NCBI GenBank assembly: GCA_902651635.1
Contig: CACRSC010000011.1
Span: 521,047 to 585,046 of the forward strand
Length of the DNA: 64,000 nucleotides
Source: Mastigamoeba balamuthi
Taxonomy: Eukaryota > Evosea > Mastigamoebida > Mastigamoebidae
Reading direction: 5' to 3'
Positions 22,644 through 33,173 of this stretch are shown here, piece by piece (within the stretch, counting starts at the first letter, position 1; every line of letters begins with the position of its first letter). The notes beneath the pieces were generated by a model that had not been told where the DNA came from, did not search any database, and worked only from the letters and a program-made list of their open reading frames with translations. The position numbers were made by a program, and so were the translations under genes.

Positions 22644-23065
22644 TGCTCGCGGTCGGGGGGGCTGTGCGGGGTGGGAAGGAGAGTCCTCTGTGCGCAAAGG
22701 TCCGGGCGCCTTGGAGGAGTGCCTTCAACCGCCTATTTTTGAAAAGAGCAAAAAATGAAAAAGGTCCAGGAAAAATCTGAACTGCGGTCCGTGCGATCGA
22801 TCGGCCGGGGGGTCTGCTGCCGCGCCCCCCGGGCGGGGCGGTGCTGGGGCCCGGGTACCCTGGGAGGGAGGTCCCTGGCGCAGAGTCCCAGGAGATTCGG
22901 TGCTGACGTGGGCACAACATAATGGAATTCTCGGACTGAAACTACGATACCGAAAACACCGCGAGGCTCGTGCAAATGTATGCGTGTTGTATATCGGCCA
23001 AACCGACGCAGGCCGCTCACTCACTTCCCCGCCCTCCCCGCCCACCACCGCGGCCCCCGGCGCAG

Positions 23066-23686
23066 ATGGGCGCTGCGCTCAGCGACTGCCGCGCCGTGGC
23101 TCTGCTGCTCGAGTGCGTGCTGGTGCACAAGTTCTTCGTCGCCCTCGCTGCGGTGCGGGCCAACTCGCGGCTGTCGTCGCTCGGCCGCCCGCGGTCGCTG
23201 CGCGTGCCCCTGCGCCGCATGGCCCTGCACGACCTCTCCAAGCTGCTCTGCCCCTCGGAGCTCCTCCCCTACGCCCGCTACTACGCGCACGCCAACTGCG
23301 CTGTCCGGCGCCCTGTGGGCCTCGTCCTCTGGTCGCTCGGCCTCGAGCCGCCGCCGCCCACAGGGGCCGAGGCCTCCGCGCTGCGCCGGGCGGCGGCCGC
23401 GCACTGCGCGCGCAACGCGCACCACGTGCCCGACCACCTCGGCGACGGCCAGAGGGCGCGCGACGCCGACGTCCTCGAGATGGTCTGCGACTGGGAGGCC
23501 GCGAGCAGGGCCTACGCCTGCGCGTGGCCCGGCAGCGACTGGCCCAGGGTCCGCGACACGCTCCCGCGCCTGCTGCCGCGCCTGCACGGGGCCAACGCGC
23601 GGCTGCTGCTGCGCCTGCTCGACGATCTCGGCCACGCGGGCGCGGCGGGCGCCGACCTGCGCCAGAGATTCGGCGGCAGCGACTAG
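23066..23686 (+). CDS. DUF5662-like protein
   Basis: A single open frame of 206 residues from the first ATG after a pyrimidine-rich leader. From memory of the family, it has the DUF5662 pattern: a VHK helix, then RMALHDLSK with P.ELL.YARYY, then H..RN.HHVPDH and EMVCDWEA. The ordered His, Asp, Asn and Glu residues could form a metal site in an all-helical fold. The biochemical activity is unknown. It lies between a RhoGAP gene (divergent) and a RhoGEF gene (same strand), with no sign of shared function. It has no intron and very high GC. The gene is well supported; the family label is moderate because it rests on recalled motif spacing. Confidence 0.65.
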   Translation: MGAALSDCRAVALLLECVLVHKFFVALAAVRANSRLSSLGRPRSLRVPLRRMALHDLSKLLCPSELLPYARYYAHANCAVRRPVGLVLWSLGLEPPPPTGAEASALRRAAAAHCARNAHHVPDHLGDGQRARDADVLEMVCDWEAASRAYACAWPGSDWPRVRDTLPRLLPRLHGANARLLLRLLDDLGHAGAAGADLRQRFGGSD

Positions 23687-24131
23687 CGCGGGGCGCGGCC
23701 GGCGGCGGGCTCGCGGGGCGGGGCGCTGGGCGGGGCGGGCCCGCGCGGGAGGGCGATGAAGTCGCGCCCAGAGTCCTCGAGCGCGCGCTGCATCAGCTCG
23801 AACAGGCGCTCGTCCGAAAGGCTGCCTGCAAATCAGCACGTGCGCACAAAAGCAAGCAGCAAGTGGCCGTCGTCAGCGCCGCGCGCGCGGGCGATGGGGG
23901 GTGGGGCACTCCGTGCCAGCGGTTTGACTCAGAAGGAGCTTGCTGAACACGGGCTGCTGCTGTCTGTTGGACATTTGCGTTATAAATGGCATTGTTCCAC
24001 GGCATTTCCCATATCTTTCCTCCTTCAATCCCACCGCACCAAACCCACCAACCTCCACCCCCGTCTCCTCTCTCTGGTGCGCAAGCCCCGCACACGACCC
24101 GCACCCACTCTCTCCCACCCGGCCGGAATCC
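23687..24131. other. Intergenic region upstream of the RhoGEF gene
   Basis: About 0.45 kb. It includes a TATA element at 23981 and a CT/CA-rich 5' leader just before the start codon. I see no gene in it. Confidence 0.45.
23981..23987 (+). promoter_or_regulatory. TATA box
   Basis: TATAAAT in GC-rich surroundings, 151 nt upstream of the RhoGEF ATG, followed by a pyrimidine-rich leader. Confidence 0.5.
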
Positions 24132-27100
24132 ATGTCGTCCGCCGACCCCGCAAGCACGCGCCGCACGCGCGTGGCGCACAGCCTCGAGTACAGCCCGGAG
24201 CTCGAGTCTGCGCTGCGCGAGTGGCTGTCCGAGCTGCTCGGCGACCGCGCGGGCGAGATGCCGCGGTCGGGCGCCGGGGCGCTCGCGGGGGCGCTCAGGG
24301 GCGGCGCCACGCTGTGCCGGGTGGCCAACGCCATCATACCCAAGAGCGTCGCGCGCGTGCACGCGGGCAACGTGCCGTTCCTGCAGATGCAGAACATCGC
24401 GGCGTACCTCGAGGTCGCGCCGGCGCTGGGCGTGCCGCGCGAGCTGATGTTCACGCTCTCGGACCTGTGGGAGCAGAAGGACCACGTGCTGGTACCTAAT
24501 TCGAGAAATCTCCACACTCCTCACCTTTCGGCCTGACCAACCCCCACCACCGCTGCACGCACCACTGTGCACCCCACCCCACCGAGAAGATTCTGCACCA
24601 CCTGCGGGCTGTCGCCGAGGCCGCGGCCCGGAGGCCCGACTACAAGGGCCCCATCTTCAAGAGCCCGCTGCGCATCAAGTCCATGTGCGCTGAGCCCTCT
24701 CTGCCTGACCACTCCCCCCTGTACCCCTTCGCCCACTCTCCCCACACGCGCTCACTGCACTCGGCGCGGTGGCAACGACGGCGACACAGGGCCGGGAGCT
24801 GCCTCGTGCTGCAGGCGCAGGAGCAGTCGGTCTACGCCGAGGAGGACACGCAGCCGCCGCAGTCCGCCGCCGAGTCGCAGCTCGTGGAATGGGTGAGGCC
24901 GCCTCCCCATCGCGCGTTCCAAAAGCACAGCGAACACAGGCACACCCCCACTAACAGAGCCGCTTCCCCCTTTGCCCTCTTGCCCGGTGCGCCGACGCAA
25001 TAATTCCCACCAGGCGAACAAGCACCTGGCAAACTGCCAGCCGCCCTGCGTCCTGCACAACCTCAGCGGCGACATCCGCAACGCGCTCAAGCTCATCACC
25101 CTGGTCGAGGTAAGGGCGGACTGCATCTTGGCTGCTCTCCCCGGCTGTGACACGGCGCTGGACGCCTACCCCCACCCTCCCCCCACCAGGCACTGACGGG
25201 AGCCACGGCGCCCGACCGCATAGCCCAGCCCAAGTCTCTCGACCAGTGCCTCGAGAACGCGCGCAAGCTGTCGTCGTTTGTGGCCAAGCACGCAGGGTGC
25301 GACCTGCCGCAGGGCTTCACAGAGGCCGTGTCCTCGGGCAACGCGCAGGGCGTGTGCTCGGTGCTCGCGTTCCTGCGCAGGAGGCTCGACTCGGAGTACA
25401 TCTTCCAGCGCGAGCTCGAGGAGAAGAAGACCCCGTCCGAGCCGTCGCTCTCCGTCGCCGAGTCGCCGTCGTCGCTCTCGCCCGGCAGCTCCGCGACCTC
25501 GCTTGCCGGCAGCTCGTGCGGCGGGTCCTCTCCAGAGGCCCTGGCGAGGTCGCTGAGCCCCGCGGGGGTGTCCCTCCCGGTCCCCACGCTGACCGTGCAG
25601 CAGGCGCCCGCCGCGCCGGTCTCGCCGCAGATGGACGCGCCTGCAGCGCACCCGCTGCCAGGCCTGCAGGACGTGCTTCCGAAAGCGACCAGTGCCATAA
25701 TGGAACCGCCCAAGACAGCGGACCCCGTGACGAGGGACCGCAGCCGCTCGGACAGCAAGGCCACGCACGCGCTGCTCTCGCCCGTGCTGCCGCCGCTGCA
25801 GAAGGCGCTGGAAAACGCCGTGGAAGACGACAAGCACAGGCGCACGACAAGCACGCTGGACGAAGACAAGACGCCGAGCAAGATCTTGGTGGAGGACCTC
25901 GAGCAGCCAAAGTGCACAGCGACCGTGCAGTCTATCCAGTCGCTCGACAAGCAAAAGTCGCCGGATTTCTGCGAACAAACCAAGCGCTCGACCAGCTCGG
26001 GGACGCTCAACGGAAACAACCCCTCAGACAGCAGCGCGGTACCCCAGCCTCCGGCCCCGGCGGTTCCCCAGGCAGAAGCCGCCGTCGTCGTCGACGACTC
26101 GAGCATCGTGGCGCAGCTGCTGATGGTGAAGAGCCGGGAGGACGCCAAGGCCGAGAGAAAGTTCCCCACGACTGGTTCGCTGGTGCCCCTGCAGATGCCC
26201 GTCTCCAGGGCGTCGCCGGGGCCGGATGTTGTAGCTCCGGGTGCAGGGTGGCCGTGCCTGGCGTCGATACTTCACGACCCCGTGCTGCGGCTAGACTTCC
26301 AGGCATTCCTCGAGTCAGAGTTCGCGCAGGAAAACATTCAGTTCCTCGACTCTGTCGATGCTTGGATCGGCAAGGCGCTCGTGCAGGAAGCGACTCCGGA
26401 CGGCAGAGCTGAGGTGCTGCAGGAAGCCAAGCAGATCTCGGAGACCTACTGCTTCGAGGGGTCGCCACGCGAGGTCAACATTTCGGGTGAGGCACGCAAG
26501 GACATCGAGCAGGCGATTAGCAGCACGTCGGGGACTTTGCCGCCGCAGCTGTTCGACGCGGCTGTGGCCGAAGTCAGGAGGCTGGTCGAGAGCGACCTCT
26601 GCCCGAGGTGGGTCGCAGCGAAGGAGTCGGGAGTGAAACCCTCCTCTCGCCCAAGCATATTTGCCTCTGGCTCGGGCGTCCCGTACCATCACATCATCGA
26701 GTCGAGTGCGCCACGCATACTCTTGCCGTGTATTCCACTTTGGTCGTCTCACTGATTGCCACAGCCAAGGCCGAGAAAGCCGCGGTGGCCGTTCGGGCCA
26801 AGTTCGTGAAGAAGATCGTCGAGGCAGAGAGGTCCTATGTTGCAAATCTCGAGCTTCTTGTGTCGGACGTCATTGACCCACTCGTCGGGTACGCACACAC
26901 AGCAACAGTCGGGCTTCAGACATGGGGGTTCTGACTCACAACACATAGCTGGGAGATCCTGACGCCGGACGAGATGTGGTCCATATTCGGTAACGTCGCT
27001 GATCTTCTTATCCACCACAAGCACGTACCCGTGGTGTTAGATTGCGAATCTTACTCTTGTGAGTAGGAAGTTCCTGGCCAAATTGTCAGAGAAAACTGAG

Positions 27101-28056
27101 GGGTGGAACTCGCACAAGACCATTGGCGACCTTTTCCTGTGCAACGTAAGTGCCCCACAACGCTGTCGGTAGCTCTGACAGCACAGCAGACGCAGTTTTT
27201 CGTGCTCTACTCCCTATACAACCACAACTACCCCGGCTCTCTCGTCGCCTTGCGCACGCTCCTTTGCAGCAGACCTCTCATGGCCCTGAGAGTCAGTGTA
27301 TGTCGATCCTGTTTCCTTGGCGCTTGCTCCGCAGTCGCACTAAAGACTCCCACAGAAATTTCAGAAGATGCTCTCGCAGAAGAGCAACCTCACGATCGAT
27401 GGCCTCCTCGGGCTGGTGTTCTCGCGGCTTTCCACGTACGTGGGCCAGCTGCACGGCCTGCTGCAGTACACGGTGTCCTCGCACCCGGACCTCGCGCTGC
27501 TGGAGAAGGCGTACAACTGGGTTGAAGGCATCCAGAAGTCGATCGACGCGACGACCGACAACGCACGTCTGGCAGCCGCGCGCACACTGCTCGGCGCCGC
27601 GGACTGCATCGAGGGGAGGTCAGGGCAAGACCTGATCGCCGAGGGGCGGACGCTCATCAAGGAGGGCCCCGTTTACGTAGAGCTCAAGAACTCGAGCAAT
27701 GACTTCAAGCCAATTGCCATCCGCCACGTGCGCTGCCCCGCACTGCTCTCTCTCTCTCTCTCTCTCTCTCTGCGTCGGCAATGGCCAACACGGCTCTTGC
27801 ACAGGGGTACTTGTTTCTGTTCTCGGACCTGCTCGTGTGCTGCGAGCTGAAGAAGAGCAAGCCACGGCCCGTGTACACGGTCATGTCCATCATCCCGCAC
27901 AAGAATATGCTGAGGCCCACGCCCGGGTGCCTGTCCAACGGGCATTTGGCTGTCGTGGTGACCTCGTCGGAGGACCACCGCTGGATGATCAGCTCAATGG
28001 AGGACTCGGAGAGCAAGAACTGGACCAAGGAGCTTGCCTCGTGGTACGGTAACTGA
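24132..28056 (+). CDS. Multidomain RhoGEF: CH-CH-RGS-DH-PH
   Basis: About 12 exons. Exons 1-5 (24132-24491, 24587-24684, 24790-24892, 25014-25109, 25190-) join in frame. Exons 1-2 give a calponin-homology domain (ATLCRVANAIIP, FLQMQNIAAYLEVA). Exons 3-5 give a second, more divergent one (LVEWANKHL to VCSVLAFLRRRL). After a Ser/Pro-rich linker comes an RGS domain (ILHDPVLRLDFQAFLESEFA, ENIQFLDSVDAW, SPREVNIS, LFDAAVAEVRRLVESDL). The DH domain spans several small exons (KFVKKIVEAERSYVANLELL, FFVLYSLYNHNYP, KFQKMLSQKS). A PH domain closes the protein (GYLFLFSDLLVCCEL, WMISSMEDSESKNWTKEL). It would activate a Rho GTPase and could link G-alpha signals to actin. The usual DH motif P.QR.PRY is replaced by VFSRLSTY. 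The exact join after the RGS domain (26608-26770) is uncertain. Confidence 0.85.
27746..27771 (+). repeat. (CT)n microsatellite within an intron
   Basis: Thirteen CT units in the polypyrimidine tract of the RhoGEF intron that splits its PH domain (donor GTGCGC near 27728, acceptor CACAG just before GGGTACTTG). It may vary between strains. Confidence 0.85.
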
Positions 28057-28770
28057 TGCCCCTCAGCTGGACACCGTTGCTTGTAAAATAGTAAATATGG
28101 CACACGGGCGCATGGTGAGGCGAACAGACAGATAACATAGTTGGCCTTTCAGTACTGTATGGGCGCGTGCAGCACGCCGTACCTCTTGCGCCTCTTCCTT
28201 CCCACACCTATTGCGGCACCTCCGCTGTGTGCTGCGCTTGCTGCCCGGTGGAATTCGCGTCAGGCACGCCGGGTCACACGTGGGGGAGTGAGGTTGCACC
28301 GCGGGGTAACAGCCTTGCCCGTCCCCCCGGAGAGCTGCGCCGGCTCGGCACGATCGATCTGCAGCGCCGTTGAGCCGCGTTCCGTGACTATTCGCACAAC
28401 AAAGTCCACGAAAGTGTATTCCATACCTTATTCGGCTGTGAATGTGCTGGGGCCGTTGGTGACCTAATACCTGATGACCAATCGGGGTCTTCCCTGCCTG
28501 CAGCCTTGCAGGCCTGGGGGACGGGGGCCCCCCCAGGAGGGAACTAGAGCCAAGCCCACACCCAAGGAATGCCACACCAAGAAAGACCCCAGAAAAAATT
28601 CCACCCCAAAGATCAAAAGGGAAGAAAAAAACCACCCAGCAACCCCCCTCGTCTCTGGGTGGACCACCCCCACTCCTCACCCTCCGAGACCGCGTCCCGC
28701 CTCTCAGTTGGCCGGCGCGACACGTCGTTCTGCGCTGAATAACCGGCAGCAAGGGGGCGGAGACCGGCGA
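28057..28770. other. Intergenic, no gene seen
   Basis: About 0.7 kb between two genes on the same strand. An A-rich stretch (28560-28640) precedes the next gene. Open frames on either strand show no domain, and codon use is unlike that of neighbours. Confidence 0.45.
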
Positions 28771-31193
28771 ATGTTCTCATTCGGACTCGACGAGCAGCAG
28801 GCCTGCGTGGGCGCCGAGTGGCTGACGGCCGCCGGCTCGCAGTTTGCGCAGGGCAGCCCGCTCGTCGACGGCCTGGCAGGCCCCGGCGGCGCGCTGCTGC
28901 TCGACGCGGCCGCGGCGGCGCCCAAGCCCGCGGACGACTTTGTGCTCGACCACCGCGACGCCGTGCTGACGTGCACTTCGGCGTCGCTGGGGGCGCTCGC
29001 GGACTTTGCGCGCGCGCACGAGGCCGGGGGGTCGATGCTGGGGTCGCTGGGACCCTCGCCCATGGCCGAGGACGCGGGGCCCGCGCGCTCGATGCTCGCC
29101 GAGCAGCAGGGGCCCGCCGTCCCGCAGCCCCGCGCGCTGGGAAGCGGCGGCAGCGGTCAAGGCGAGGCCGACAGCTCGCCCGGCAGCGTCGTCTGCTCGC
29201 CGCAGACATCAAAGCACGAGTCTGCGCTGCGCTGGTGCGAGCACGCGCCCTCATCTCCCCCACTTCCTCCCTGCCGGTGGGGGCGCCGGCGAGGGCCCAC
29301 AGCAGCAGCAGGAGGGTGCCCACACAGGACTTGAATTCGCCTTGTTCAACGCCCGTCTGTTGCGCTGAATTTAAAATTCATTTCGTGGTGTTTCTTGCCG
29401 GCCCGTTGTTGTTGCTTTGCCGTGGGGGGCTGTCGCATCAGCGCGCCGGGGGGTGGGCGCACCCCGCCCCACCCGTCGTGTGGGTTCCCCCATTTTCCGC
29501 ACCCTGCGGACTTCTTCTGTGGTGCAGCGTGGGGCGCGTGTGACAAAAACGGCAAAAGCGTTTGGCAAAGACACCAACTTGCCTGTTTCCAACACAGCGT
29601 CACCCCTTGTCGAACGCAACTGACAACGAGCCTCCCGCAGCCCCCACTGCATGCGGAAGCTCAAGGACATGGCGGACTCGCCCAGCATCCAGTGCCAGAC
29701 GGGCGCGAGGCGCTGGGAGAAGAACTGGGCCGCGACCAACCTGGCGTGCTTTGGTGCGTGCCAGTGCTCCGAGTTCTGCGCCGCCCACGGGTACCCCATG
29801 TCCGTCTGCGTCGCGCGGACCGGCGAGACGCGCCACTGCGTGCTGAGCTACCGCGGCACGTGGGTCATGCACCGCGCCAAGCGCGACGCCAGCGAGATCA
29901 CGCCGTCTCCGGCGGCCGAGGGCGCGGCGGGGGCGGGGCCCGGGGCGAGCGGCAGCCCCTTCGCCTGCGAGTGCACCGCGAGGCTCGAGAAGCTGCGCGG
30001 GTACGAGTGGGTCAGCAGCGACACGCTGGCGCTGCGGGTGCTCGGGGACGCCGAGGCGCTGTCGAGGGAGGGCCACTGCCAGGGCTACTGCAAGACGCAG
30101 TACTGCTGCAAGATACACTGGTGCCCCGCGTGCATACAGCCCGAGGGCGAGGGCAAGACGACAAAGTACAAGTGCCCCTACCCGCACGAGTCCAAGGGCA
30201 AGAAGGGCAGGCACCACCTCGACTTCGCCTTCTTCTGCCCCGACCCCGCCTGCTGCAACGGCAAGTGGTACTCGCGCGACGAGACCCACAACAGACGCGT
30301 ACGAGCGAGCTGTCCTCTCTTTCTTCCCTTTCGTGGCGGCTTTGCCCCCGCTCACAGCACACCGGACACAACAGCGTGGCCCGAGGGTGCACATGCACAC
30401 GGAGCTGGTGGAGAAGATGCTCGTCGAGGGAGGCGTGCGCGGTGCGCGCGAGGGCTGCTCCGTGGCGACGGCGGACCGCTCGTACTCGGTCAACTACGTC
30501 GGCGTGGGCGCCAAGGCCCCGCAACCCGAGTCCGGCGACGAGTCGAGCGACTACGACTCGGACGACGCGGCGGTGATGGAGCGCCAGCGGCTCGTGGTGC
30601 CGTCCTCGCCGACGGTCGAGGCCGCCAGGCCGCCCATGGCCGGCGCGGCGCAGTACCACGCGACCAAGCAGCAGCAGCAGCAGCAGCAGGCGCAGGGGGC
30701 GCGCCAGCCGCAGGACATCACGGGGAGCGTGATCAGCATCAACGACTCGCTGATGCAGAGGGAGTGCGGGGAGATGCGCGGCAGCAGGGCGCCGGGCTCC
30801 GTGAGCCTGCAGCTCAAGGGCCGCGTGATTCTGTCCAAGCCCGTCTTCATCGGGCTCGTCGCGCTGTGCTTCGCGCTCGCGATCGCCGCCGCGGTGCCCT
30901 CGGCGCTGCTGGCGAGGTCCGTGATGAGCCACCACTCGCAGGGCGCGCAGCAGACGACGCACATGTGCTGGAACAGCCCGCTGGTCGCTGGCGCCGAGGG
31001 GGCGCAGGGGCAGCTCGTGCGAAAGTGCGCCTTCTGCACGTGGGACGAGGTCGCGGGCTCGTACGAGTGCCCTGATGGCGCGCTCGCTCTGAGCGGGCCC
31101 GCAGCCGCTGCTGCCGATGTCGGACGGCTACAGGGCGGCGTGCAGGGACCTGGGGACGCGCTCGGCGGCTCAAAACGCGCCATGTCGGCGTAG
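28771..31193 (+). CDS. Unrecognised Cys-rich protein with one membrane span
   Basis: Three exons (28771-29234, 29641-30298, 30375-31193) give 646 residues. The first intron is 406 nt, the longest I can measure here. The join across it makes CPHC, which supports the splice. Residues 1-154 are Ala/Gly-rich. The second exon is a Cys/His-rich region (over 20 Cys, in pairs such as CPHC, CQCSEFC, CQGYCKTQYCCKIHWCPAC, CPDPACC) with the look of a multi-zinc module, plus WYSRDETHN at its end. The third exon has an acidic Ser/Asp patch, a run of seven Gln, and a single hydrophobic span (VFIGLVALCFALAIAAAV) about 120 residues from the end. With no signal peptide, the Cys-rich part would face the cytosol or nucleus. 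I know no family for it. Confidence 0.75.
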
Positions 31194-31259
31194 CAGGACA
31201 GCTGCCCAGGCAGACGCTTTTGAAAACTAGGGACGACCTCCTTTGTGTATGGCGCCGCG

Positions 31260-31268
31260 TTTATAAAG
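31260..31268 (+). promoter_or_regulatory. TATA box
   Basis: TTTATAAAG, about 160 nt upstream of the transgelin-like start, in the short gap after the preceding gene. Confidence 0.5.
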
Positions 31269-31427
31269 TTGCTCCTTCCAGTTCCAGGCCCCACCACCAC
31301 CACCACCACGGGCCTCTTCCCCCCTGCCCCCGCAAACCCCCCACACAGTGGCGTGATTTCACACCAGAAAAATCTAAACGAACGGGATTCAGGAGCTCCC
31401 TGACAGTCCCTGTCTGACTGCTCAGCT

Positions 31428-32227
31428 ATGGCGTTCCACGGACCGAGCTACGGCCTTGGTGACCGAGCCTCTCGATTCTGAACTGTGCCCGGGGCCAATC
31501 ACTCACGGTAGGGGGGAGGGGTGACCCTGCGCAGACGCGGAGCTGCTCTCCAAGAGGAGTGCGCAGTACGACGCCGACTTTGAGAACGAGGTCGTCTCGT
31601 GGGTTGAGGCCATGTCCGGCGAGCCCTCCGAGGGCTGCGAGTCGGCCCACGCCTACCTCAAGAACGGCGTCGCCCTCTGCAAGTGAGAGAACCGCCGGTC
31701 CCGCCTCACACGCCCACACCGTGTTGGGGTCGAGTAGCTGACGTCATCGACGCGTGTCGGTACTCGCGCAAAGGGCGGTGAACGCTGCGAAGCCCGGGAT
31801 GTGCAGGTACACGACGAGCAGGATGCCGTTCAGGGTGATGGAGAACATCAACTCGTTCCTGGAGGCGTGCAGGGCGCTGGGCATGCGGACCACGGACCTC
31901 TTCCAGACGGTCGACCTCTACGAGGCCAAGAACATGATCTGCGTCCTGCAGTGCATCGCCGCCCTGCACAGGATACTCGGCAACGGCATGCCCTCGACGC
32001 TGCCGCGCACCGTGTCCATCATCGATGACCTAGACGCCGCTCCTGCCGAGCCCCTGTGCGGTGCTGTGCAGGCCCAGGAGCCCGAGCCTGAGCCTGAGTC
32101 TGATCTGCCGGAGCGGCCCGAAGAGGCTCCGTCCCAGCCTCCTGCCGTCAGGTTCTGCATGGAGTGCGGCACCAAGGCGACCGGAGGCAGGTTCTGCACC
32201 GAGTGCGGCGCGAAGCTGTTCTACTAA
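31428..32227 (+). CDS. Transgelin/calponin-like CH protein with C-terminal zinc ribbon
   Basis: Three exons (31428-31458, 31535-31682, 31774-32227) give 210 residues. The start MAFHGPSYGLDAEL matches the transgelin N-terminus (RGPSYGLS), which fixes the short first exon. A single type-3 calponin-homology domain follows (YLKNGVALCK, MPFRVMENINSFLEACRALGM, LFQTVDLYEAKNMICVLQCIAAL), so actin binding or bundling is expected. In place of the calponin repeat found in transgelins, the C-terminus has a Glu/Pro linker and a compact zinc ribbon (C-x2-C x11 C-x2-C: FCMECGTKATGGRFCTECGAK). That pairing is uncommon. Introns are 76 and 91 nt. Confidence 0.93.
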
Positions 32228-32362
32228 GGATCCCCAGGGTCGCCGGAGCACGCGTGGCAAGCCCAAAAACCAACATTGATTTTTTCACACCCGACGGAGA
32301 ATTACTGGCCGATCGATCAAATAAACGCGCATAAATCAATCAACCAGCCAAACGGCCCACCG

Positions 32363-33172
32363 ATGGGTTTCGTGCTGGGCGTCTGCCTCATCGCCGCGTG
32401 CGGCCTCGCCGGGGTGTACGCGCCCCTGCGCTACTCGAGCGTCGCCGGGCGCTCGTCCCTCGTCCTGGCGCGCAGCTTCGGCGCGGGCGTCGTCCTGGGC
32501 ACCGCCAGTCCGCGTCCCCCCCCCCCCGACCCTCGTCTTCCCTTCCTTCTCTCCGCGTCTCCCACCGCGTCTCACCCCGCACCAGTGATCCACGTGCTGC
32601 CCTACGCCAACGACGCCGTCTCTGCCGCGATGCAGAGCGTCGACTACCCCGTCTCGGCCGCCGCCGCCCTCCTCGCCGCGCTCTGCACGCTCGCAGTCGA
32701 GCAGTCAGCGTCGCTGGCCGCCGACGCCCCCGACGACGGCGACGACTGCGACGACGGCGTCGCCCCCGCGGCCGCAGGCGACAAGCACCAGAGGGGCGCG
32801 GGCCGCGCGGTGGTGGCCGTGCGCGTGATGGAGCTCGGCGTGGCGCTGCACTCGGTCGTCGTGGGCGCCGCGTTCGGCGCCACGCCCGCGGCCTCTGCGC
32901 GGTGGCGCGCGCTGCTGGCGGCGCTCTGCGCGCACCAGCTGTTCGAGGGCGTCGCCCTGGGCGCCGCCATGGCCGACGCCCGGCTCGCGCGGGCCGACCG
33001 CCTGTGGGGCGTCGCGCTGTTCGGCCTCGCGGCCCCGGGCGCTGCGGCCGCGGCCGCGGTGGCGCTGGGGCGCACGTCGACGCCGCCGCCGCCGCAGGAG
33101 GACGGGGCGGACGCTGTGGCGGGCGGGTCGTCGCTGGCGCTGGGCGTGCTGGCGAGCGTGAGCGGGGGGGTG
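32363..33172 (+). CDS. ZIP-family zinc transporter (SLC39), 3' end lost at an assembly join
   Basis: Two exons (32363-32507 and 32586 onward; 78 nt intron) code for a polytopic protein. Span 2 reads VVLGTAMIHVLPYANDA across the splice (A|TG makes the Met). Span 4 has the metal motif LGVALHSVVVGAAFG and span 5 has AHQLFEGVALGAAM (HxxxEG), the paired metal-site helices of ZIP transporters, which bring Zn or Fe into the cytosol. A His/Asp-rich loop lies between spans 3 and 4. The frame stops being meaningful at the N at 33173, exactly where a ZIP would enter its last spans (ASVSGGV, normally followed by FLYVA). About 40-60 residues are missing. The cause is assembly, not mutation, in my reading. 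Confidence 0.85.
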
Positions 33173-33173
33173 N
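33173..33173. other. Single N marking a probable false join
   Basis: One N separates the truncated plus-strand ZIP gene from the truncated minus-strand gene. Both genes lose their 3' ends at this base, which fits a collapsed or falsely closed gap in GC-rich GGC repeats. Confidence 0.75.
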
